DNA of 64,000 bases, from NCBI RefSeq assembly GCF_001282685.1, contig NZ_LN875035.1, positions 3,290,411-3,354,410 of the forward strand, written 5' to 3'. The DNA is from Niameybacter massiliensis. Lineage in GTDB: Bacteria > Bacillota > Clostridia > Lachnospirales > Cellulosilyticaceae. This document shows, one piece after another, positions 8,091 to 15,829 of the stretch (position 1 is the first letter of the stretch; the number at the start of each line of letters is the position of its first letter). Made by a program: the position numbers and the translations under genes. The notes under the pieces were generated by a model. That model searched no databases, was not told the origin of the DNA, and was given only the letters and a program-made list of their open reading frames with translations.

Positions 8091-9299
8091 TTAATTATAT
8101 CTTGTAGTCGTCATATATATTTTAGCATACACAACCCCTACGACCATAATCCCTATTCCTGAAATCAAGAAGTATGTCTGTACTCCAATTATTTCAGCCA
8201 TAACACCCGATATTGCAATCCCTATAGGTGTACCAATTACCATTAGTGCTCCAGATAAGGATAGTACTCTTCCTAAATAGGAATTCTCTATCTTCTCTTG
8301 AAATACTATTGTCTGTAAACCTTGATAAAATGGTGATGCAAAGCCTAATAACGCTGTTAAAACAACAAATCCACTGAATGCCTGTGTCGATAATATTCCT
8401 GAAAATGTAAGAGATATTCCCATTCCAATAGTAGCAATCGCTACATAAATAATTTTATTCCTTTTTAACTTAAGCCTACTAAGTAGTACTGCTCCCATTA
8501 GCATTCCAATAGCAAATATAATCTCTACAAAGCCTGCATGCCACTCACTTTTATTAAAATACCCTAGTGTCATCATTGGATAAAGCACAAAAATAGGCAT
8601 ATATATTATTGAAAACATAGCCCCTGCCATCATAAATCCTACAAGTTTATTTTCCTTTAGAACAACTATTCCTTCCTTCATTTCAGTAAAGAAATGATTT
8701 TCCACAGCCTCAGCAGTTTCTCTGTTTTTAGGGATCTTTGCAACGAATATGCATGCAATCGCTATTATTGCACCTATGCAATCTAGAAAAACAATATATT
8801 CTAGCTTCCAAACTGTAAATAAGGCTGCCGCAATAGCAGGACTCAGTATAAGAGATATAGATTGGAGTGTTTGTGAATAACCTGCATACTTGCTTAATTC
8901 ACTTTCTGGAACAATCAGTGGAGTTACTGCTTGTAAGCAAGGTTGATGAAATGCCGTTCCAATAGAACGCACTGCTAAAACTACCATGATAATCCATATA
9001 GGAATATTTCCACCCAAGCCTGCAATAACAATTACCAAGCTCGCTAATGCAATTACAATATCTGATACAATCATCATTTGCTTCCGATCAGAGCGATCTA
9101 TATATACACCTACAAAAAATCCTAAAATACCTTGTGGAAGAAAAGCCATAATTCCTGATAATGCAATAATAGATGGCGCATTGGTTTCAGCAATTAAATA
9201 CCATACGATTGCCATCTGTAAAATTGAACTTGTTAGTTGTGAAATAGCTTGTCCAAAATACAGTATAAAGAAATTTTTATTCATCTTTCTTTTATTCAT
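8091..9299 (-). CDS. MFS efflux transporter, Mef-like (macrolide-efflux family)
   Basis: Twelve-helix proton-coupled exporter of about 402 residues. Segments such as GQAISQLTSSILQMAIVWYL, YIDRSDRKQMMI, RSIGTAFHQPCLQAVTPLIV and AGYSQTLQSISLILSPAIAA follow the streptococcal MefA sequence closely as I remember it, so macrolide-type drugs are the likely substrate. The ATG at 9299 follows AAGGAG; the frame also opens at a TTG at 9344, which lies in the leader. A ribosome-type attenuator precedes it and no mel/msrD ABC-F gene follows. The gene lies between decayed integration remnants, so it was probably acquired horizontally. Confidence 0.85.
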   Translation of the reverse strand: MNKRKMNKNFFILYFGQAISQLTSSILQMAIVWYLIAETNAPSIIALSGIMAFLPQGILGFFVGVYIDRSDRKQMMIVSDIVIALASLVIVIAGLGGNIPIWIIMVVLAVRSIGTAFHQPCLQAVTPLIVPESELSKYAGYSQTLQSISLILSPAIAAALFTVWKLEYIVFLDCIGAIIAIACIFVAKIPKNRETAEAVENHFFTEMKEGIVVLKENKLVGFMMAGAMFSIIYMPIFVLYPMMTLGYFNKSEWHAGFVEIIFAIGMLMGAVLLSRLKLKRNKIIYVAIATIGMGISLTFSGILSTQAFSGFVVLTALLGFASPFYQGLQTIVFQEKIENSYLGRVLSLSGALMVIGTPIGIAISGVMAEIIGVQTYFLISGIGIMVVGVVYAKIYMTTTRYN

Positions 9300-9349
9300 C
9301 TTTTCATTCTCCTTAGTTAGTGATTGATTTTGACAATATGGCAAAAATA

Positions 9350-9375
9350 AAAGCTATGGATTTTTCCATAGCTTT
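9350..9375 (-). terminator. Attenuator terminator before the Mef-like gene
   Basis: AAAGCTATGG pairs with CCATAGCTTT (10 bp, 6-nt loop), followed on the minus strand by TATTTTTG. It lies in the leader, about 50 nt before the ATG at 9299. Confidence 0.8.
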
Positions 9376-9394
9376 CTACTTAAAAGTATATAAA

Positions 9395-9504
9395 GGTATG
9401 GAAATAATTTAAAATTACAAATTGGTAATATAAATAAACCATCATAGCAAATGGCCTTTAATTACCTTATTTCATTGTAATTTTATTGTTTTTCCATACC
9501 ACAT
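9395..9504 (-). promoter_or_regulatory. Leader with competing antiterminator pairings
   Basis: On the minus strand, segment 1 GGTATGGAAA (9500-9491) pairs perfectly with segment 2 TTTCCATACC (9404-9395). Segment 2 can instead pair through TTTCCATA with TATGGAAA in the 5' arm and loop of the terminator at 9375-9350. Segment 1 lies inside a 10-codon reading frame. This is the layout of ribosome-stalling attenuation known for inducible macrolide and lincosamide resistance genes. Confidence 0.6.
9472..9504 (-). CDS. Putative 10-residue leader peptide MWYGKTIKLQ
   Basis: ATG at 9504 to TGA at 9472. Segment 1 of the attenuator covers codons 2-5, so a ribosome stalled there would free segment 2 and prevent termination. 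A TATAAT sequence ends only about 11 nt before the ATG and no clear SD is present, so the message would be nearly leaderless if that promoter is used. This is a candidate only. Confidence 0.4.
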   Translation of the reverse strand: MWYGKTIKLQ

Positions 9505-9779
9505 TTATTTTGCCTATTATACAAAATCAAATATGAGGAGCAGTATCATTCCCTTCATACCATATTGTCATTTTTTATTTTATATAAAAAAATATCTTTA
9601 GTCAACTTGTTTACTACGTAATACTGTTTACTTTTATTACCCACACTATTCATATATAAATTATTTAACCTTCAAGTCGCCCATTTGACGCCCTAAAGAC
9701 GACGACTACCTAAAAAAAGACGACCTTAATGACCACTAATTGCAATTCTCTAGTAGTTTCTCTATAAAACAAAAACCTT

Positions 9780-10080
9780 ACACCCCTTGAAAATCAAGTA
9801 CTTGTAAGACTTTATTCATTGCACCTGATAGGATTCGAACCTACGACGCACGGTTTAGGAAACCGTAGCTTATCCCGCACATCATTTGTTTAGCTATCCA
9901 AAAAATATTCTTTATTATAATAGCGTTTACTATCATTAATTCTATACATAAAAAAGTCATCCTTTTAATACCATAATGACGAAGACTAACTGAAAAAAGG
10001 CCACCAAGCCTTTCCCCCTTAAAATTTAAGTAATTATAAAACCCTTATTATATGCCTAATAGGCTTAAGATCTCACAATG
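9780..10080. repeat. Degenerate duplication of the tRNA-end/integrase-tail block
   Basis: The block at about 9780-9850 (CCCCTTGAAAATCAAGTA onward through the tRNA T arm) has a decayed copy at about 10015-10080 (CCCCTTAAAATTTAAGTA onward). The stretch before each, with GACGACGACTACC near 9703 and GACGAAGACTAAC near 9977, also matches. This suggests two successive insertions at the same tRNA site followed by decay. No intact gene is present between 9505 and 10080. Confidence 0.5.
9820..9877 (-). pseudogene. tRNA-Arg(CCT) 3' fragment, likely attachment-site remnant
   Basis: On the minus strand the anticodon arm ACGGT-TTCCTAA-ACCGT (9866-9850), T arm (9844-9828) and 3' acceptor strand CAGGTGC (9827-9821) are intact. 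The 5' acceptor strand and the 5' half of the D arm are missing. Integrative elements often leave such 3' tRNA copies at their ends. The 15-nt core ACGGTTTAGGAAACC recurs near 7500. Confidence 0.7.
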
Positions 10081-10084
10081 CAAC

Positions 10085-10142
10085 AAAAGCTAGCCTAAGT
10101 TGCCTCCCCTCCAAAATCATGGGCAAACTTAAGCTAGCTTTA
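10085..10142 (-). terminator. Terminator of the candidate large RNA
   Basis: AAGCTAGCTTAAGTTTGCC pairs with GGCAACTTAGGCTAGCTT around a loop containing GGAGGGG, followed on the minus strand by TTTTGTTG. Confidence 0.65.
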
Positions 10143-10580
10143 TAGGTGACATGTTTTAGCGGACTCTTATTATACAACTTCATCAATAGGGTGTGTGTAT
10201 AAGGAGTTATTCTGGTTCCCTTCTAGCCGATTCTCGTCCTTACTAAAGCGCCTGGTATCCCTGCCGGTGCAAGAGGTCGCAATGACTTTACACTTTTAAT
10301 CGTCTGGCCACTTGTAACACATAAGAGGTACTGTCTTGGTTCCATCCAACATTTATACAATATGTATTATTGATTCCATTATGAGATTGAATCCTTATCC
10401 TTTTCATCCATCATCTTGGTGTCACCTCCAAGATGGGGATGCCTAAGAAACAAGTTTGCCTTTTGGGAGGGGAGGCAAAAGTTATGGCTTCTTTCTTAGT
10501 GGTATAGTAGGTTGGGCATCTAGAATACCAACGCACCATACTTTTATATTAGGGTTACTTTATACTGCATGTCTCTTAAT
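10085..10580 (-). ncRNA. Candidate large structured non-coding RNA
   Basis: A minus-strand unit of about 500 nt with a promoter, a terminator and no credible gene. The 5' segment at 10480-10453 contains TGCCTCCCCTCCCAAAA. It is complementary to TTTTGGAGGGGAGGCA inside the 3' hairpin (10118-10100), so the ends can close the molecule. The same 3' segment also folds into the terminator, so two forms compete. A hairpin at about 10413-10436 has 8-bp arms. I do not recognise an Rfam class; RNase P, tmRNA, SRP and T-box signatures are absent. Neighbouring tRNA and integrase relics suggest an element-borne RNA. Confidence 0.5.
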
Positions 10581-10586
10581 ATACTA

Positions 10587-10615
10587 AGTATATAACTTTT
10601 CTGATTATTTTACAA
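10587..10615 (-). promoter_or_regulatory. Promoter of the candidate large RNA
   Basis: On the minus strand TTGTAA (10615-10610), 17 nt, TATACT (10592-10587). No gene follows on that strand until the efflux transporter. Confidence 0.6.
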
Positions 10616-10909
10616 TATACAAAATATATAATTTTTATATTTTTATCTATTCTATTTCTCAAAGTTCTTTAAAATATCCCCTCTATTTTAAGCACTATTT
10701 TGTATACTCTTTATATTATAGCTTTCACTTATTTCAATCACTTGTAAAGCCCCACCTACAGCTACTTCTTCATCGACAAAGTCTACCTCAAAGTACTACG
10801 TCCATAACCCAGCAGTTTGGATAATAAGCCTTGGGATAGACGTGATATAAGTTTTACTACAATCAAAAAGCTAACTTAAATCTACCTGTTGGTTTTGTAT
10901 CTAAACAGT

Positions 10910-10947
10910 AATAGGAGGTACTGAAATGAATCTCAGTACCTCCTATT
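10910..10947. terminator. Hairpin downstream of pheT
   Basis: A 15-bp perfect stem (10910-10924 with 10933-10947). It lies 34 nt after the pheT stop on the minus strand and is T-rich mainly on the plus side. The 300 bp between it and the RNA promoter hold only short open fragments I cannot name. Confidence 0.65.
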
Positions 10948-10980
10948 ATTTGTCTTATTATAAGTTCTACAATCTGTATC

Positions 10981-13371
10981 TTATTGTTCTCTTAATTTTG
11001 CTCCAATAACCATTTCAAGACCATTTAAGATTTTCTTCATTGGTTTTTGAATGTCTTCATCTGCAAGTGTACGATCAGGTGCTCTAAACACAAGGTTGTA
11101 AGCTACTGATTTGAAACCTTCTTCAATTTGTTTACCTTGGTAAACATCGAAGAGTTCACAGCTTTCAAGGAGTTTACCAGCTCTTTGTTTGATGACTTTT
11201 TCAATATCACCTACAAGTACGTCTGCTGCTACTAACATAGCGATGTCTCTTGTTGAAGATGGGAATTTAGGAAGGGCACTGTAGCTACGTGCTTTTTCCA
11301 TATTGTTAAGAATCATAGCAAGGTCAAGCTCTGCTACATAAGTTTTAGCTTCTAAACCGTAGTTTTTAGCTACTTGTGGGTGAATTTCACCGAAGTAACC
11401 ACAAACTTTACCACCAATTAAAAGGTTAGCTGTACGACCTGGGTGCATGAATACTAACTCTGTATTTCTTTCAAGTTCTACTTTTTGAACATGAAGGTCT
11501 TCCATTAAAGATTCTACAAGACCTTTAAGTGTGTAGAAGTCTACATCTTTGCCGTACATACCTACAGTAAGTTTTTTGATCTCGTTTGGAAGTTCTTGTC
11601 CTTCTACTTTTTCAAAGATTTTGCCTACTTCGTAAAGCATAGCTGTTTCATTTCTACGGTTATAGTTAATAGAAAGTGAATTTAAGATACCATTTAAAGT
11701 AGTTGTACGCATGATACTGAAGTCTTCACCTAGTGGGTTTGTAATCGTTAATACATTTCTAAGTGGACTATCAGCTGGAATGCAAAGTTTATCAAATACT
11801 TTTGGACTTTCGAATGTATAAGTTACAGCACCATGTACACCGTATCTACTCATAAGATGACGAATTTCTGTTACTGTTTCTTGTTCAAAGTTTTTGTGTC
11901 CAACTGTTGGTGTACCTCTTTCAAGTGTTACTTCGATTTTATCATAGCCATAAAGTCTAGCAACTTCTTCTGCAAGGTCAGCCATCATTGTAATGTCTGG
12001 TCTGAATGTTGGAAGTGTAACTGTTTTTGCTTCTGTGTTCACTTCAAACTCAAGACTTTCGAAGTAAGCTTTCATTTCTTCTTCAGTTACTTTTGTTCCA
12101 AGGTAATTATTGATCCATTGTAAATCATATGAAATTGTAAGTTTTTCACGTTTTACTGGATATACATCAATAACGCCAGATACAACTTCACCAGCACCTG
12201 TCATATTGATAAGTTGTGCTGCACGGTCTACTGCATCTGTAATGTTGTTTGGATCAAGACCTTTAACGTATTTTTTAGATGAGTCACTGCTAATACCAAG
12301 TTTTTTAGAAGTTTGACGTACATTGTATCCATTGAAGTTAGCACATTCAAAAAGAATTGTAGTTGTTTCTTCTGTTACTTTTGTATCTTCTCCACCCATA
12401 ACACCTGCGATTGCTACTGGTTTTTCTTCATCTGCAATAACAAGCATTGTGTTATCAAGTTCTACTTCATCACCGAATAAAGTAACCATTTTTTCTCCGT
12501 CTTTTGCATTACGTACGATTACATGGTGACCTTTAAGTTTATCGTAATCAAAAGCATGCATTGGTTGACCAAATTCAAGAAGCATGTAGTTTGTAATATC
12601 TACAATGTTGTTAATAGGTCTAAGACCTGCTGATAAAAGACGGTCTTTTAACCATTTTGGTGATGGACCTACTTTTACATTTTTGATAATACGTGCTGCG
12701 TATCTTGGGCAAAGTACTTCATTTTCAATTGTTACTTTTGCCATGTCAGCTGCATTACCTGCAACTTCTTCAACTTTGATTTCTGGGTATTTGAAAGGTT
12801 TTTTGAAAGTCGCAGCTGCTTCTCTCGCAATCCCTAAAATACTGAAACAATCTGGTCTATTTGATGTAATTTCATATTCTACTACTTCTTCGCCAAGACC
12901 AAAGAAAGGTTTTACATCTGAACCTAATTCAATTGGCTCATGGAAGATATATACACCATCTTCTGGTGCATCTTCGAAGTCACTTGCAGCAAAACCAAGT
13001 TCTTCTACTGAACAGAACATACCTTGTGATTCTACACCACGAAGTTTACCTGTTTTAATTTTAAGACCACCATGAAGTGTTGCACCCTCAAGTGATACAG
13101 GAACAACATCCCCTGTATTTACATTCGTTGCAGCTGTAACGATTTGAAGAAGTTCACTTCCACCGATATCCACTTTCATTACACGAAGTTTATCTGCATC
13201 AGGATGTTGAGTTGTTTCAACAATTTTACCTGCAACAACTTTAGTAATCTCTTCTCCACTCACTTCAACTGTTTCAACTTTAGAGCCAGACATTGTCATT
13301 GCATCTATATAAGTATTTATATCTACATCAATATCTACATATTGTTTTAACCAAGACATAGGTACGTTCAT
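10981..13371 (-). CDS. pheT: Phenylalanine--tRNA ligase beta subunit
   Basis: Large subunit of the (alpha-beta)2 enzyme that charges tRNA-Phe. At 796 residues it is full length: an N-terminal OB-fold tRNA-binding domain (about 40-150, VVAGKIVETTQHPDADKLRV), B3/B4 editing domain (about 210-400, with FGQPMHAFD), B5 domain (about 405-475), and a C-terminal anticodon-binding ferredoxin-like domain (SALPKFPSSTRDIAML). Start ATG 13371 follows AGGAAG. It is separated from pheS by an unusual spacer of about 500 bp but has no evident promoter of its own, so it probably depends on the T-box upstream of pheS. Confidence 0.97.
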   Translation of the reverse strand: MNVPMSWLKQYVDIDVDINTYIDAMTMSGSKVETVEVSGEEITKVVAGKIVETTQHPDADKLRVMKVDIGGSELLQIVTAATNVNTGDVVPVSLEGATLHGGLKIKTGKLRGVESQGMFCSVEELGFAASDFEDAPEDGVYIFHEPIELGSDVKPFFGLGEEVVEYEITSNRPDCFSILGIAREAAATFKKPFKYPEIKVEEVAGNAADMAKVTIENEVLCPRYAARIIKNVKVGPSPKWLKDRLLSAGLRPINNIVDITNYMLLEFGQPMHAFDYDKLKGHHVIVRNAKDGEKMVTLFGDEVELDNTMLVIADEEKPVAIAGVMGGEDTKVTEETTTILFECANFNGYNVRQTSKKLGISSDSSKKYVKGLDPNNITDAVDRAAQLINMTGAGEVVSGVIDVYPVKREKLTISYDLQWINNYLGTKVTEEEMKAYFESLEFEVNTEAKTVTLPTFRPDITMMADLAEEVARLYGYDKIEVTLERGTPTVGHKNFEQETVTEIRHLMSRYGVHGAVTYTFESPKVFDKLCIPADSPLRNVLTITNPLGEDFSIMRTTTLNGILNSLSINYNRRNETAMLYEVGKIFEKVEGQELPNEIKKLTVGMYGKDVDFYTLKGLVESLMEDLHVQKVELERNTELVFMHPGRTANLLIGGKVCGYFGEIHPQVAKNYGLEAKTYVAELDLAMILNNMEKARSYSALPKFPSSTRDIAMLVAADVLVGDIEKVIKQRAGKLLESCELFDVYQGKQIEEGFKSVAYNLVFRAPDRTLADEDIQKPMKKILNGLEMVIGAKLREQ

Positions 13372-13399
13372 TTTTCCAACTTCCTTTCTTATCTATCAT

Positions 13400-13879
13400 C
13401 TTTATATACTTTTATCTTATTTAATCGAACTACATTATCGTTATAATCTATCACAGATGTTTCTGTTTCTCCCCCTTTATCCCTCTCAGGATCTAAGGAG
13501 CTTACCAGTACTCGTAATAATGAAGTGAAAAGTATCTAGGCCACTTCTAGAAGTTTAGCTAGAGTGTTTACATTGAGTATTCAAACTCCATGCAGTCACC
13601 AAATCCACCCTTTACTTTCCGTTCCTTATCAAAGTTCCTAGGAAACCTATGGATGTTTGGCAAGGTGGATGTCTAGAGGTTGAAGCATGAAATATGCCTC
13701 TGGAGCATTTGTAGAGATGCATGAATTATAAATAAGATGGTTTTAGCCACACTGTTTGAGCGTTAGCGAGTTTGTGGCGTTATCTTATTTATAATGAAAT
13801 AGCAGCTCTTAAAATGTGGAAGGAGCATATGGAATGCTCAAACTCTATATAGCCACCGTCTTCCCACATTCTCTCTTCC
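13400..13879 (-). other. Structured spacer between pheS and pheT
   Basis: No reading frame of note. It holds a 14-bp inverted repeat (about 13726-13739 with 13780-13793) enclosing a second stem GCCACA/TGTGGC and the sequence GAGCGTTAGCGAG. A stem pairs AATGTGG-GAAG-type arms at about 13818-13870. ATCCACC/GGTGGAT arms lie at about 13604 and 13665. Two related segments (GGTG-x-CT...GAGTTTGA) occur on the minus strand near 13850 and 13590. pheS and pheT usually abut, so this is an insertion of small palindromic elements or a structured RNA. Confidence 0.5.
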
Positions 13880-14899
13880 CTAGAACTGTGATAAGAATCT
13901 CACATCATTTTCGTAGAATAATCTTAAATCGTTAATATCGTATTTAAGCATTGTTAAACGTTCCACACCCATACCAAATGCGAATCCTTGGTATTTAGTT
14001 GAGTCGATACCAGCCATTTCAAGTACTTTGGGATGTACCATACCACATCCTAAAATTTCAATCCAGCCAGAACCTTTACATACGTTACAGCCTTTACCAC
14101 CACACATTACACAGCTTACATCTACTTCAGCACTTGGCTCTGTGAATGGGAAGTAGTGAGGTCTAAATTTAACTTGTACTTTATCTCCGAAGAATTTCTT
14201 AGCAAACTCAGCAAGTACCCCTTTAAGGTCACCAAATGTAATATTTTCATCGATTACAAGACCTTCAATTTGGTGGAATACTGGTGAATGTGTTGCGTCT
14301 GACTCATCAGAACGGTATACACGTCCTGGAGCAATCATACGAATAGGAAGTGCTTGTTCTTCCATTGTGTGTACTTGTACTGGTGATGTAGCTGTACGAA
14401 GTACTAAGTTATTTGTAAAGTAGAATGTATCTTGTTCATCACGAGCTGGATGTTCTTCTCCTAAGTTAAGGGCATCAAAGTTGTAGTAAGCTGTTTCAAC
14501 TTCACGACCATCTACAATTTCATATCCCATTCCCATAAAGATGTTTTCTAATGCTTCAAGTGTTTTATGAAGTGGATGCATATGTCCTTTGTTCATTTTT
14601 TTACCTGGCATTGTGATATCAATAACTTCTTCTTTAAGTTTTTGATTTACAGCTTCGCTTTCAAGAGCTACCTTTTTATCAGATAAGGCTGTTTCTAATG
14701 CTTCACGCACCTCATTTGCCATTTGACCTACTACTGGTCTTTCTTCTGCTGTTAAATCTTTCATTCCTCTAAGAACAGCTGTAAGCTCACCTTTTTTACC
14801 TAAGTATTGTACTCTTAAGTCTTCTAATACTTTAAGATCACTTGCACTTTGTATTGCACTTAATGCAACTTGTTGAATTTGCTCTAATTTTTCTTTCAC
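13880..14899 (-). CDS. pheS: Phenylalanine--tRNA ligase alpha subunit
   Basis: Catalytic subunit that activates phenylalanine and transfers it to tRNA-Phe. At 339 residues it is full length. An N-terminal coiled coil (1-85) binds tRNA. Class II motifs follow: motif 2 around [22 protein letters not shown] and motif 3 [26 protein letters not shown] lines the Phe pocket. A CxxC-xx-GC-xx-C stretch ([12 protein letters not shown]) could bind zinc, as in many Firmicutes. The ATG at 14899 follows AAAGGAG. Controlled by the T-box leader immediately upstream. Confidence 0.97.
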   Translation of the reverse strand: MKEKLEQIQQVALSAIQSASDLKVLEDLRVQYLGKKGELTAVLRGMKDLTAEERPVVGQMANEVREALETALSDKKVALESEAVNQKLKEEVIDITMPGKKMNKGHMHPLHKTLEALENIFMGMGYEIVDGREVETAYYNFDALNLGEEHPARDEQDTFYFTNNLVLRTATSPVQVHTMEEQALPIRMIAPGRVYRSDESDATHSPVFHQIEGLVIDENITFGDLKGVLAEFAKKFFGDKVQVKFRPHYFPFTEPSAEVDVSCVMCGGKGCNVCKGSGWIEILGCGMVHPKVLEMAGIDSTKYQGFAFGMGVERLTMLKYDINDLRLFYENDVRFLSQF

Positions 14900-14949
14900 T
14901 TTTCTTACTCCTTTCTGGACTTTAAACTTACTTTTATAATTTTAGAAAT

Positions 14950-15205
14950 AAAAAAAGCTCCATCCCTCCGAAAAGGGACGAAGCTTGACTCCGCGGTACC
15001 ACCCAAATTTTTATACTAAGTATAAACACTTTAATAGCTATAACGCGCAACCGATACTTCCTACTTCTTTCAATCTAGATGAAAAGGATTCAAAAGTACT
15101 GCTCCAATGTGAAATTCACTTTTCTACAGGGCCAAAAGGTGCTTACAGCCGGTGACACCTTCTCTCTTTATGGTTCTAAAAAAGCTACTTTGCATTTTCC
15201 TAGCA
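14950..15205 (-). promoter_or_regulatory. T-box riboswitch, phenylalanine-specific
   Basis: The minus-strand leader of pheS carries the T-box core TGGGTGGTACCGCGG (15005-14991), a terminator (14985-14951) ending in seven T, and a long Stem I. Its specifier region reads GTGAATTTCACATTGG and includes a UUC Phe codon. Uncharged tRNA-Phe would pair with the specifier and T-box bulge and favour antitermination. Specificity follows from both the codon and the downstream gene. Confidence 0.93.
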
Positions 15206-15224
15206 TTTCATACTATTATATCAA

Positions 15225-15662
15225 TTATTGTACTATACATTCATTTCTTGTCAAGTCAAAAAGTTTTTCTTCCATAGTCATACTAATCTCCATTAAAAGG
15301 ATAAGACTTTCGCCTTCTTCCATGACATTATATCTAGCAAGTGTATGACCATTTTGATAGTAATTCCAAAATTCTACTAATCTCTCATAGTGACAAGCTA
15401 TGAGCTCATGCCTTTCGTTTATACTATTCATCAGTTCCTCATACTGTTTGTAATTCCCACCCAACCTGTAGTTCATAATAAGTTCACGTTCTCTAAGATG
15501 ATGAAAGCCTATTATATTTTCTTTAACAAAAGCTAGACAAATAGACCACATTACCTTGTCTACCCTTTGATCTTGTACTAGAGAAACGAGCTCACTTTTC
15601 ATCTGTCTCAAAATACTCTTAATTGTTAAATGTTCTTTCTGAATAATCTCCATAGTATCCAT
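15225..15662 (-). CDS. Hemerythrin-like HHE-domain protein (tentative)
   Basis: A 145-residue helical protein beginning MDTMEIIQKEHLTIKSIL. Histidines and carboxylates occur in the spaced pattern of hemerythrin-like four-helix bundles: EH near 11, FHHLRERE near 53-60, ERHELIACHYE near 83-93. That fold binds a diiron or heme cofactor and often senses oxygen or nitric oxide. The full ligand set cannot be assigned with certainty. The ATG at 15662 has GAGGTG in front. It stands alone upstream of the pheS T-box. Confidence 0.5.
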   Translation of the reverse strand: MDTMEIIQKEHLTIKSILRQMKSELVSLVQDQRVDKVMWSICLAFVKENIIGFHHLRERELIMNYRLGGNYKQYEELMNSINERHELIACHYERLVEFWNYYQNGHTLARYNVMEEGESLILLMEISMTMEEKLFDLTRNECIVQ

Positions 15663-15829
15663 ATTAGCACCTCGTTTTTATAATGTATCAACATTATTGC
15701 CAAATTTTTAGGTTTTTTAAACTTAAAGATTGAAACTTGCTTACTCTTGTCAATCTGTCCGCTTTTTAGTATTATGAATAGGTATGCTTAAATGAATGAA
15801 TGACTGATATTTCTAAGGAGGATCTTTGC

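Noticed and set aside
10480-10545. Group II intron 5' end (GTGCG start on the minus strand)
   Set aside because: No domain V or reverse transcriptase sequence found; five bases are not evidence.
10741-10880. Possible gene fragment on the minus strand (reading FEVDFVDEEVAVGGALQV)
   Set aside because: Short, interrupted and not assignable; probably debris.
11833-13350. Several plus-strand frames opposite pheT
   Set aside because: Antisense shadows of a highly conserved gene, without ribosome sites or recognisable motifs.
15079-15348. Plus-strand frame of 89 codons
   Set aside because: Lies antisense to the T-box leader and the hemerythrin-like gene; not a plausible protein.
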